Below are positions 1 through 8,423 of a DNA stretch of 64,000 nt, piece after piece (position 1 is the stretch's first letter; every line of letters starts with the position of its first letter). Position numbers and translations under genes: made by a program. The stretch spans positions 1,302,001-1,366,000 of the forward strand of contig NZ_MDJS01000001.1 in assembly GCF_001705515.1 (NCBI RefSeq). The letters are read 5' to 3'. The notes beneath the pieces were generated by a model, which was not told the origin of the DNA, searched no databases, and was given only the letters and a program-made list of their open reading frames with translations. Origin of the DNA: Mucilaginibacter sp. PPCGB 2223 (GTDB lineage: Bacteria > Bacteroidota > Bacteroidia > Sphingobacteriales > Sphingobacteriaceae).

Positions 1-2323
1 CATCACCGAAATCCCACAGGTATTTCAATGGAATTTTGCTCGTATCGGTAGTGGTGGTTTTGTCGGTAAATTGTGCGATTGCATTAACCAGGCAAACATC
101 GGGCAAAGCAAAATCAATAACCGGTTTGGCATGTACCGTTACCGCATGACTTATTGTGCTGCTTGCACAACTTTTGTTGGTCGATACCTGGAGCTTGACG
201 GTATAAGTCCCGGCCTTAGCAAACGTATGCTGGAACGGGATGTTAGTCGTTTTTGTATCAATGGCCGAACCATCGCCATAATCCCATATCCATTGGTTTA
301 TACTGCCTTCGGTACTCGCCGACGCATCAGTAAAAGTAATAGCCTGGGTTTCACAATCGGGCGATGAATAGGTAAATGCTGCTGCAGGCAGTGCCCGTAC
401 ATGCACTTTTTTCGTCCCGACGTTTATGCAACCCGATGAGCTCGTTACCGCTAACGTCACCGTATAATCACCTGCTTGCAGATACTTGTATACCGGGCTT
501 TGCACGGCAGAGGTATCGCCGTTGCCAAAATCCCAGTGCCAGCTTTTTAGTACATTACCCAGCCCGTTGGTCTGGTCCTTAAAACCGATGGTATCATTAA
601 GGCAGATCGAATCGCGCGAGGCAAATTTAGTTTGGGGAGGATCGCTCACCACATAATTCAGGTCGATCTCTTCGTTCGATCCGCAGACGGTAGTAATCGG
701 GTCGACAACAGTTACCTTTACCGGGTAAGTTCCTGCAGTGTTATAGGCCACACTTTGCCCGTAGCCATATACATATAACTGTGTACCATTTTTATTAAAT
801 GTACTTTTGTAGGCAGGCGCAAGTTGCGTTACGGGTGATGTGCCATTACCCAGATCCCAGGTGATGCTGGTTGTAACATACGGAATAACAACCTGCGGTT
901 CGAAGGCTGTACCTGTACAGCTCGCAGTATAGGTTGCACTGCTGTTAGGGTCGGCGTACTGGATGTATTCATTCAGGTTCTTCACATTGGTACCTGCCGC
1001 ATAACCGTACGACTCGGCGCTGCCAAAACCGTAGGCTATGGCATTAAAACCCTGATTAGCTGCTATGGTATGGGTATTAGGTACCGAAACCGTTAACTGC
1101 GCATACGAATAAGCCGTATTACCAGGCACCGCCGTAAACAAGCTGGCTTGCAGCGAGCCGTCGAGTGTGAATGAAGATACGGCAGCCGTAGGTATTACCA
1201 CATTGATAAAACCGTTCAATATTTTAAACTTATCGGTGCTATAAAGGGTAACATGGTCAATATTCTGCTCAAGCGGGTTGAGGTAGATCATCTCCGGGTC
1301 GCCGATATCATTGGCTATCGTGGTGTTATTGATGCCATTACCCTGGGTTACCGCATATTGCACAACCTGGACAGGCTTACTTGCCGTTATAACATTGGTA
1401 CTCTGGCTCTTAAATTCGTAATAAAGACTGTTGGTAAAACTGCTGATGGGCACGGTCGATCCGTTGAGCATAACGGTTGTCGCAGGGTCGCTCAGTATAA
1501 TGCGGTAAACATCGTAATTGCGCGATTTTAACGGTACCGTAATATAGTTTTTACCCCATGATGCCGTGGGATAAACCTGGTCGAAAAGATTATCCGAACT
1601 GGTGTTAGGTTTACCTATGTATATCTTGTTACTTCCCGAAAAAACCGCAATTTTTTTACAGCCACTGCCGCCATTGCTTATCGACTGGATGCGTGTACCG
1701 GTAAGATCTGTATTGGAAATACCCTGATAAACCTGACCTTTATTTAAAGTAACGGTAAATGGCGTACCGGCTACTGCACCATTAATTAACGCAGCCGATG
1801 GCGTGATCTGTACCGTTGTATAATCTTCGGTAGCAATAACCATAAATAACGAATACGATGGAGTAGCGTTGCTCAACTGGGTATAGTTGATGGAATAATA
1901 ATCGTTGGCCATGGTATTTACCGGCAGCAAAAGTGTGGCGCCCGAAACCGAACTGGCGTAAATATGCGCATATACTGCAATCGGGTTTTTACTGGTGATA
2001 TGGATACCCTTGCTTTGCGTGCCGTTAGTATTACCTAAAAAGGCGGCTGCAGGTATACTAACCTGTGTAACTACGCCTGGTGTAACGGTAAAATTAATGG
2101 CAGAGAAACTGTTATCGGTAATGGCAACCGTGCCCGATGTGGACACGTCGGAAGCGATATAAAGGATCATTTGCGAACCACTGGGGCCGGCCGCATTAAT
2201 ATGATCCATATAGCCTGTCCAGAACTCGGTGCCGATATTTGACGAACCGGATTGCGCGAACACGCTGATGGCAAACAATAAAGAAAGGGCACACGCGAAC
2301 GCAGCCTTAAGTAATCGTTTCAA
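1..2323 (-). CDS. PKD-repeat secreted protein with IgGFc-binding-like N-terminus, C-terminus cut by window edge
   Basis: About 774 codons are visible; the frame is still open at the left edge. No ATG lies at the N-terminus. An in-frame TAA sits 6 nt before a TTG codon (2321-2323), and starting there gives a clean signal peptide (Lys-Arg, a hydrophobic stretch, then VFAQ), so TTG is chosen. Residues about 30-330 resemble the IgGFc-binding N-terminal domain of Bacteroidota surface proteins ('GTEFWTGY', 'IAVYAHIYAS', 'NDYYSINY'). From about residue 440 come PKD modules, marked by WDLGNG, WDFGNGD, WDYGDG and a last WDFGD at the edge. Relatives usually end in a gliding-motility/type IX secretion domain, which would lie outside the window. 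Likely a secreted or surface adhesin-like protein; its ligand is unknown. Confidence 0.85.
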   Translation of the reverse strand, partial: MKRLLKAAFACALSLLFAISVFAQSGSSNIGTEFWTGYMDHINAAGPSGSQMILYIASDVSTSGTVAITDNSFSAINFTVTPGVVTQVSIPAAAFLGNTNGTQSKGIHITSKNPIAVYAHIYASSVSGATLLLPVNTMANDYYSINYTQLSNATPSYSLFMVIATEDYTTVQITPSAALINGAVAGTPFTVTLNKGQVYQGISNTDLTGTRIQSISNGGSGCKKIAVFSGSNKIYIGKPNTSSDNLFDQVYPTASWGKNYITVPLKSRNYDVYRIILSDPATTVMLNGSTVPISSFTNSLYYEFKSQSTNVITASKPVQVVQYAVTQGNGINNTTIANDIGDPEMIYLNPLEQNIDHVTLYSTDKFKILNGFINVVIPTAAVSSFTLDGSLQASLFTAVPGNTAYSYAQLTVSVPNTHTIAANQGFNAIAYGFGSAESYGYAAGTNVKNLNEYIQYADPNSSATYTASCTGTAFEPQVVIPYVTTSITWDLGNGTSPVTQLAPAYKSTFNKNGTQLYVYGYGQSVAYNTAGTYPVKVTVVDPITTVCGSNEEIDLNYVVSDPPQTKFASRDSICLNDTIGFKDQTNGLGNVLKSWHWDFGNGDTSAVQSPVYKYLQAGDYTVTLAVTSSSGCINVGTKKVHVRALPAAAFTYSSPDCETQAITFTDASASTEGSINQWIWDYGDGSAIDTKTTNIPFQHTFAKAGTYTVKLQVSTNKSCASSTISHAVTVHAKPVIDFALPDVCLVNAIAQFTDKTTTTDTSKIPLKYLWDFGD

Positions 2324-2437
2324 GTTTAATTAGTCAGGATGCTATCGTCAGACTGTTAAGACTGTAAATAGTTTAATCCGACTAAAGTACAGATAAAAAA
2401 TAAATTAAGCCTAAGATTATAAAATTTCTGCCGGCGA

Positions 2438-2890
2438 TCAGGTCATCCCCTTGGTCAGCGCTTCCAGCTGTTTATTAGCCTGTTCGAGTTTCTGGGCCAG
2501 GTCGCGGTTTTCGCGGCGCAGGTTGTAGATCTCCATCGCGTTTTGGATGTACATTTTCAGTTCCTCATCGGCCCAGGGCTTTACCAGGTACTTATAAACC
2601 TGCCCCCGGTTAATGGCATCCATTACCGCGTTGATATCAGAAAAACCCGTAAGTAAAATACGGATGGTATCGGGGTAAACGGGGATGATCGACTCGAGGA
2701 ACTCAATTCCTGTCATACCGGGCATACGTTGATCGGTGACGATAACGGCAATCTCATTCTGATCTAAAACCTTACGGCCCTCACGTGCCGACTGGGCAAC
2801 GTAAATATTAAAATCGCGCCTGAACGCAGCTTTAAAACTATTCAGATTATGAATTTCATCATCAACATATAATACTCCAAACTGCGTCAT
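2438..2890 (-). CDS. Single-domain response regulator (CheY-like receiver with coiled-coil tail)
   Basis: 150 residues. The receiver domain spans residues 5-120, with the acidic pair D10/D11 (VDDE), phospho-acceptor D53 (TDQRMPG), T81 (LLTG) and K104 (KPW), so all the phosphotransfer residues are present. The remaining 30 residues are a charged heptad-like helix, probably a coiled coil, with no DNA-binding or enzymatic output domain. It lies 143 bp from, and divergent to, the sensor kinase starting at 3034, so the two probably form a signalling pair in which the regulator acts by protein contact or dimerisation. The receiver resembles those of HupR/RpfG-type regulators ('VTDQRMPGMTG'). Confidence 0.9.
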   Translation of the reverse strand: MTQFGVLYVDDEIHNLNSFKAAFRRDFNIYVAQSAREGRKVLDQNEIAVIVTDQRMPGMTGIEFLESIIPVYPDTIRILLTGFSDINAVMDAINRGQVYKYLVKPWADEELKMYIQNAMEIYNLRRENRDLAQKLEQANKQLEALTKGMT

Positions 2891-3033
2891 GTAAATATCT
2901 ATTAGTGTATTCGGCTATAAAATCCGGGGTATCAGCTTTTAGAATGAATTTTAACGAAACTTAGGCCAAATGTTTAAATTTCTGCGCACATTTATAGCTA
3001 AAATTATTTTCCTTAATCCCATTGGCATAAATA

Positions 3034-5163
3034 ATGAAAAAATACCTCTTTTTGTTTTTATTATTGATAAAAAGCATTATTTCATTCGCCGGGGCTGATA
3101 CGCTGATCATCCACGAAAGTGACACCAAATTAATTAATAAAAAATATTTTACGCAATTAGAAGATCCGGGTGGCAGGCTAAGTATCAACAATGTTATAAA
3201 CCGGGGTATTTTTACCGATTGCCCAACATCGCTCCCCCGCCTCAGGCTTTCAAACTCTGTCATCTGGCTAAAGCTGATATTACAAAACAAAACCAATGAG
3301 CCTTTTATCCCTGTCAGTATCAGCTCCAGCGGTATCGATGACTTTGATTTATATTCTGTAAACGCCAATATCAATAAGGTTGTGCATATCGACGCCGAAG
3401 CGCCTAAAACAGATGATAATCTGTTACCTGCCATCAACGTGATCCAATGTTCCATCCTGCCCGATTCTACCCGTACTATTTATCTGCGCATTGAAAGCAA
3501 AGTACCCGATATTTTGCCTGTCGAATTTCACGGGGCCAATACATTTCTGCAAAATTTCATAGCTAAAAATATAGTTTTTGGGATCTTTATGGGGATAGTG
3601 GGTATTATGCTGGTTTATAACTTATTGCTGTATTTTATAGTAAAAGATAAAAGCTACCTGTTTTATGTAAGCTACATTTTGTTTTTAGGCATTACCCAGG
3701 CTACTTTTCGCGGTTACGGTCACAGCCTGATTAATCACACCTTTTTAAACACCTATTTCACGCCGGTATGCCGTATTCTTTTTTGGGTGTCCATCATCCT
3801 GTTTGTAAACCAATTTTTACAGCTTAAAGAACAGAATAAGGGGATTTACAAGTACTTTTTACTGCTCTACATTTTATTCGCAGTCCCGTTTGTCCTGGTG
3901 CTGACAGGAAATTTCACACTCTCTTATTCTGTATTGTCGGCCTGCGCTACCATATCGAGCATTGGGCTGCTGATCATCGGCATTATCCTTTATTCAAAAG
4001 GCTACAGGCCTGCCAAATTTTTTATGTTCGGCTGGGGTTTGTTCCTCATATCTGTGCTGTTTTCGATAGCCCGAAATAAAGGCTATATACCCTATAACGA
4101 TTTTACCAGCAACCTGTTACTATACAGTTCGGTTATCGAGATCGTGATGTTTTCGCTGGCATTGGCAGATAAGATCAATTTTTACCGCGATCAAACCAAT
4201 CAATCGCAGTTTTTAGCGCTTAAGATAGCCCGCGAGAACGAGCGCCTCATTACCGAACAAAATATTATGCTCGAAAACAAAGTGCTCGGCAGGACAAAAG
4301 AGTTACTGGAAAGTAATAAGAACCTCACCAGCCTTGTTAAAAACCTGCGCGATGCCCAGGCACAGCTGATCGAAACCGAAAAAATGGCCTCGCTGGGGCA
4401 ATTAACCGCGGGCATTGCTCACGAAATAAATAACCCGATCAATTTTGTAAAATCGAATGTAAGGCCGCTGAAACTTGATTTTAATGACATTTTTCAATTA
4501 CTTGATCTGTACGAAACGATAGAAAAAGAACCAGGCAACAAAGATGTATTTAAACCGGCTACCGATTTGAGGCAGAGCATCGATCTGGACTTTATTCGCA
4601 CCGAAATAGGCGATCTGTTAGACGGCATCGAGGAAGGAGCATCGCGCACGGCCGAAATCATACAGAGCCTGCGCACCTTTAGCCGTACCGACGAAGTTGA
4701 GCTTAAACTCGCCGATATTAATAAGAGTATTTTAAGCACACTGGTGCTGCTGCGCAATACTATCCCTTATTATATCGAAATAACGCCGGTTTTTGATAAG
4801 CTCGAACCTATTAATTGCTATCCGGGCAAGCTGAACCAGGTTTTTATGAACCTGATTCAGAATAGCATACAGGCCATTACCGAAAAGAAAGAACACGGCA
4901 AGGAGAGCATCCTGATCGTTACGCGTGATTATCCGGAAAACATTTCGATCGAGATCACCGACACCGGCATAGGTATGGACGAAACTACGCGGCAAAAGAT
5001 GTTCGACCCGTTTTTTACAACCAAAGATGTGGGCGAGGGCACCGGGCTCGGCCTGTCCATCGTATTCGGTATTATCGAAAAGCACCACGGAGCTATTGAT
5101 GTTAAATCGCAGCCGGGCAAGGGTACCACGATCGTAATTATGCTGCCGAAAACGCTTTCTTAA
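3034..5163 (+). CDS. Sensor histidine kinase with 7TMR-DISM input module
   Basis: 709 residues. A signal peptide (1-20) is followed by a periplasmic 7TMR-DISM extracellular-type domain (about 25-170), seven hydrophobic helices (about 180-385), a coiled coil (about 390-440) and a kinase core. The H-box is AHEINNP with His463. The ATPase domain has an N-box (NLIQNS), G1 DTGIGMD and G2 GEGTGLGLS, and ends close to the C-terminus. There is no attached receiver, so it probably phosphorylates the stand-alone regulator encoded divergently upstream. DISM modules are thought to sense small carbohydrates or similar extracellular ligands; the ligand here cannot be read from sequence. All catalytic motifs look intact. 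Confidence 0.93.
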   Translation: MKKYLFLFLLLIKSIISFAGADTLIIHESDTKLINKKYFTQLEDPGGRLSINNVINRGIFTDCPTSLPRLRLSNSVIWLKLILQNKTNEPFIPVSISSSGIDDFDLYSVNANINKVVHIDAEAPKTDDNLLPAINVIQCSILPDSTRTIYLRIESKVPDILPVEFHGANTFLQNFIAKNIVFGIFMGIVGIMLVYNLLLYFIVKDKSYLFYVSYILFLGITQATFRGYGHSLINHTFLNTYFTPVCRILFWVSIILFVNQFLQLKEQNKGIYKYFLLLYILFAVPFVLVLTGNFTLSYSVLSACATISSIGLLIIGIILYSKGYRPAKFFMFGWGLFLISVLFSIARNKGYIPYNDFTSNLLLYSSVIEIVMFSLALADKINFYRDQTNQSQFLALKIARENERLITEQNIMLENKVLGRTKELLESNKNLTSLVKNLRDAQAQLIETEKMASLGQLTAGIAHEINNPINFVKSNVRPLKLDFNDIFQLLDLYETIEKEPGNKDVFKPATDLRQSIDLDFIRTEIGDLLDGIEEGASRTAEIIQSLRTFSRTDEVELKLADINKSILSTLVLLRNTIPYYIEITPVFDKLEPINCYPGKLNQVFMNLIQNSIQAITEKKEHGKESILIVTRDYPENISIEITDTGIGMDETTRQKMFDPFFTTKDVGEGTGLGLSIVFGIIEKHHGAIDVKSQPGKGTTIVIMLPKTLS

Positions 5164-5205
5164 GCTTAAAACAATTACCAATACTAAGTTGAGCTTTCAG
5201 CCTTA

Positions 5206-6261
5206 TCAGGCTTCCTCCTTAAAATAAACTTTGTAGTAATTCATTGCCCTGTCGTCGTCGAAACCTTTTTCGATCAGCTCTTTATTACCATGGATGTAGA
5301 TATGAAAGTTCCTGTCGAGTTTGAGGACGCTTTTATAAACCCGGCTTTGCTTTTTAACTGCGGCGTTCGAGATATCGAATGTGGACGCTATTTCGGTTTC
5401 GTGATCCTGTTCGTATTGCGATTTATAGCTTTTAAAGGATTCGATGGCCTTTTCATTTCCCAAAACCTCATCGCCAAACTCATCGAGGTCAAAGGTTTCT
5501 TTCTCTTTAAAATATTTCATCGACCGGTTGAGCAGGTCGATCTTATCGGCCTTGGTGAGTTCAAACTCATCATCGAGCTTTTCGGCAACAAAATTTTTAT
5601 AAATGCTTAGTGTGTTGCTGGTCTGGTTAAAGCTGTCGTTGCGGATCTTTACTTTTAAAAAATCATCTTTCCAGTAAACCGCTTCGTTATTACGGTTGGT
5701 TTGGTCGATCACCAAAACCTTATAGCCTTCCTCCTTTTCGGTGTTGAATATCAAACAGCCTTTATCCAGTTTATGGATATTGACACCGTCCTGATCGTAC
5801 TCCAAATTAAAACCGCCTGTATCGGGGTAAACCTTAAGATAGGTTTCTTTTGTTTCTGATTTAAATATCCCCACGGCATCCAGCAATTCACCCTCCAATT
5901 GAATGTTTTTAAACAGGGCAACGTACAGTTCGCCCGGCTTTATTTTAGGGTGATTGGTATTATCAAACAGGTACCTGGTGAGTTGCTGACTTACGTTGTG
6001 AAAGTTGGCTTCGTCGGCAAAAACCTCGTCGCAAAAGTGAAATACTTCGTTAAGGTTAAGGTCATCGCTCGAGTGCATAAAGCGGTAAACCTCGTTCACT
6101 TTTTCGAATGGTGTTAAAAAATACTGCATCAGCAATTTATTTAACAACTCGTCTTTTAACCGAAGCGGCGCATCAGAAAGGACATAAAATTCATCCAATA
6201 ACTTGTTACCGACACGGTGTACAGACACCTGATTCAGGTTGGCTTCAAAGGCTGCGATCAT
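5206..6261 (-). CDS. Nucleoid-associated protein, NdpA/YejK family
   Basis: 351 residues, the usual length for the 37-kDa nucleoid-associated family. The N-terminus 'VSVHRVGNK', the central 'FKNIQLEGELLDAVGIFKSE' region and the C-terminal part, which repeatedly alternates acidic and basic residues, match bacterial homologues. The family binds DNA or sits at the nucleoid; its exact role outside Escherichia coli is unclear. It is convergent with the histidine kinase (42 bp apart) and divergent from the RNA-binding gene at 6395. Confidence 0.85.
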   Translation of the reverse strand: MIAAFEANLNQVSVHRVGNKLLDEFYVLSDAPLRLKDELLNKLLMQYFLTPFEKVNEVYRFMHSSDDLNLNEVFHFCDEVFADEANFHNVSQQLTRYLFDNTNHPKIKPGELYVALFKNIQLEGELLDAVGIFKSETKETYLKVYPDTGGFNLEYDQDGVNIHKLDKGCLIFNTEKEEGYKVLVIDQTNRNNEAVYWKDDFLKVKIRNDSFNQTSNTLSIYKNFVAEKLDDEFELTKADKIDLLNRSMKYFKEKETFDLDEFGDEVLGNEKAIESFKSYKSQYEQDHETEIASTFDISNAAVKKQSRVYKSVLKLDRNFHIYIHGNKELIEKGFDDDRAMNYYKVYFKEEA

Positions 6262-6341
6262 GTAATTTTTATATAATGCAAATAAACAAATTACCTATCG
6301 TTAAAATTAATTTAATAATTATTATGAAAATTTGAAAATAA

Positions 6342-6375
6342 TTTGAGCTAATAATCTTTTAATTAGCTATTTTTG
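6342..6375 (+). promoter_or_regulatory. Putative Bacteroidota-type promoter of the RRM gene
   Basis: A perfect -7 box TATTTTTG (6368-6375, consensus TAnnTTTG) lies 19 nt before the start codon, with TTTG at 6342-6345 as a possible -33 box. The spacer is 22 nt, slightly longer than the 19 nt seen at the two best promoters in this window. Confidence 0.5.
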
Positions 6376-6394
6376 AAATAAGCAACCTTATTGT

Positions 6395-6703
6395 ATGAAT
6401 ATTTTTATTGGAAATTTACCGTATAAGATTCAGGAGTCGGAGTTAAGAGAACTCTTTGAAGACTATGGTGAATTGACATCGTTGAAAATTATTATCGACC
6501 GTGAGACCGGTAAAAGCAAAGGTTTTGGCTTTGCCGAAATGCCCGATCGCGAATCGGCATTAAAAGCAATTGACGACCTGAACGCCGCCGAGATCTATGG
6601 CCGCAATATTGTTGTGAAGGAAGCCGAAGAACGCCCCGCTCCTGCCCGAAAGCCCGGAGGCTTTAACCGCAACAATAGCGGAGGCGGTTATAAAAAAGCC
6701 TGA
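6395..6703 (+). CDS. RRM-domain RNA-binding protein
   Basis: 102 residues: one RNA recognition motif (residues 1-78) and a short Gly/Asn/Lys-rich tail. RNP2 is IFIGNL (residues 3-8) and RNP1 is KGFGFAEM, which holds two of the aromatic contacts; its last aromatic position is Met. Bacterial RRM proteins of this size are thought to bind single-stranded RNA and are often cold- or stress-induced; targets are unknown. It is monocistronic, with its own promoter, between a minus-strand gene and the EamA transporter. Confidence 0.92.
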   Translation: MNIFIGNLPYKIQESELRELFEDYGELTSLKIIIDRETGKSKGFGFAEMPDRESALKAIDDLNAAEIYGRNIVVKEAEERPAPARKPGGFNRNNSGGGYKKA

Positions 6704-6781
6704 TCTTTTTCCCGGTTTATCCCTTTTCCGCTTATCGCTTGGCATTGATTCCTCGGCGATAGACATCTGTTAATTTTCTGA

Positions 6782-6789
6782 TATTTTTG
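6782..6789 (+). promoter_or_regulatory. Putative -7 box for the EamA gene
   Basis: TATTTTTG matches TAnnTTTG exactly, 43 nt before the ATG at 6833. No good TTTG lies about 19 nt upstream, so the call is tentative. Confidence 0.35.
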
Positions 6790-6832
6790 TTTTAACCTGT
6801 AAGGCGGGCGCCTTATTGACATCTTAATTTTT

Positions 6833-7795
6833 ATGCAACCTGTATCTTCTAAAACAGCATCGCCGCTGATGGTGATCATCGCTTTTGCTACTGTATACAT
6901 TGTTTGGGGTTCAACCTATTTCTTTTTACGCGTTGCCCTGACCGGCTTCCCGCCAATGCTGTTAGGCGCCATACGCTTTATATGCGCCGGCACGCTATCA
7001 TTGATCTGGTGCATTGCCAAAGGCGAAAAGCCGTTTGTATTAAAAAACATCTTTCATGCCTCGGTAAGCGGCACATTATTGCTGTTTGTGGCTATGGGCA
7101 CCGTTATATGGAGCGAGCAGACCCTGCCAAGCGCTATGGTCGCCATCCTGGTTTCGGCGGCACCGATTTGGTTTGTATTGCTTGATTACCCGAAATGGGG
7201 CGATAATTTAAGAAGCAAATCGACCATTATAGGTTTGTTGATCGGTTTTGCCGGGGTAATCCTGCTATTCGGTGAACAGATATTGAAGGCATTTAACGTA
7301 CCCGGAGTGCAAACCGACATTTGGGGCATGGTTGTACTGGTATTGGGCTCAACAGCCTGGTCGGGCGGCTCGCTGTATGCCAAGTACAAGGCTACGGGTG
7401 TTTCGGGTATGGTAAATTCTACCTGGCAGATGCTGGCGGCAGGTATATTGTTTAGCATAGCCAGTTTGATCCACGGCGAAGTACAGCACATTAACTGGCA
7501 GATTATCCCAACTAAAGCCTGGTTGGCCATAGGGTATCTTATTGTGTTTGGATCACTGGCGGCTTTCAGCGCGTATGTGTGGCTGCTGCAGGTAAGGCCG
7601 GCAACGCAGGTAAGCACCTATGCCTATGTCAACCCGGTTATCGCGGTGATGCTGGGTGTATTTTTCGGGCACGAGAATATCTCGCTGCTGCAGATTATCG
7701 GGCTGATCATCATTTTGGGCAGTGTGCTCCTGATCAACCTGGCAAAATACCAGTATTCCAAAAAAGCAAAAAATATAGCCGAAGAGATTGTTTAA
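6833..7795 (+). CDS. EamA/DMT-family transporter
   Basis: 320 residues with about ten hydrophobic helices in two EamA repeats (about 13-145 and 163-300). 'YIVWGSTYFFLRVAL' and 'PPMLLGAIRF' in the first repeat are typical of drug/metabolite transporters of the RhaT/YedA type, inner-membrane exporters of amino acids or other metabolites. Substrate cannot be assigned. Its stop lies 16 bp from the stop of the convergent DUF502 gene. Confidence 0.9.
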   Translation: MQPVSSKTASPLMVIIAFATVYIVWGSTYFFLRVALTGFPPMLLGAIRFICAGTLSLIWCIAKGEKPFVLKNIFHASVSGTLLLFVAMGTVIWSEQTLPSAMVAILVSAAPIWFVLLDYPKWGDNLRSKSTIIGLLIGFAGVILLFGEQILKAFNVPGVQTDIWGMVVLVLGSTAWSGGSLYAKYKATGVSGMVNSTWQMLAAGILFSIASLIHGEVQHINWQIIPTKAWLAIGYLIVFGSLAAFSAYVWLLQVRPATQVSTYAYVNPVIAVMLGVFFGHENISLLQIIGLIIILGSVLLINLAKYQYSKKAKNIAEEIV

Positions 7796-7811
7796 CGGAA
7801 GTGGCAGGTAT

Positions 7812-8408
7812 TCAATCCAGTCCGCTTACGCCGCCCGATATGACGAATTTCATCATATCGGCGCCGGTTTTGTCGATAGGCTTTACTTTATCTGAAGATA
7901 CGATAACTACTTGCCCGGCAAAGGAATACGAGTAGGGAAAATAAACAGCCACGTAGCCCGGCAGGTTAATTTTTGCCAGGTCCTTTTGTGTGAGAAAGCC
8001 AATCTTTTTTAAGCCGAACTCATTTACATCGACAATCACGGCTTCGTTGAATTTCTTCTCATCGCCCACAAAGGCCTCTGTCAGATCTTTAATAGATGAG
8101 TATAAAAAATTAAAGAAAGGCAGGCGGTTGATCCAGCGGTTAACCCAGTTTTTGATCGGTTGTGTAATAATAGTGGTTACCAGCACGCCCGCCAGTAACA
8201 CTACGACTATCACCAGTAAAATGCCCAAACCCGGAATGTAGGTGTGCTTGCCTGTTTTCGGGTCAACAATAATTTCATTACTGATATTCAATGCATTATC
8301 AACAGATGATACCGCCCAAAAGATCAAAAAAAGTGCAACGCCCAACGGCACCACAATGAGCAAACCTTTAACAAAATAATTAAACAGGGCACGGAAAATT
8401 CTATTCAT
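7812..8408 (-). CDS. DUF502 family membrane protein
   Basis: 198 residues. Two N-terminal hydrophobic segments (about 12-34 and 55-80) are followed by a soluble C-terminal domain. 'GLLIVVPLGVALFLIFW' and 'LPFFNFLYSSIKDL' are characteristic of DUF502, a widespread family of unknown function. It starts 15 bp after the stop of the MurF-Alr gene on the same strand, so the two may be cotranscribed, which would fit an envelope role. Confidence 0.88.
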   Translation of the reverse strand: MNRIFRALFNYFVKGLLIVVPLGVALFLIFWAVSSVDNALNISNEIIVDPKTGKHTYIPGLGILLVIVVVLLAGVLVTTIITQPIKNWVNRWINRLPFFNFLYSSIKDLTEAFVGDEKKFNEAVIVDVNEFGLKKIGFLTQKDLAKINLPGYVAVYFPYSYSFAGQVVIVSSDKVKPIDKTGADMMKFVISGGVSGLD

Positions 8409-8423
8409 GGCTCTTGATGTGTT

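Noticed and set aside
2961..3455. 164-codon minus-strand frame over the histidine kinase 5' end
   Set aside because: The kinase signal peptide and DISM domain occupy this DNA on the other strand.
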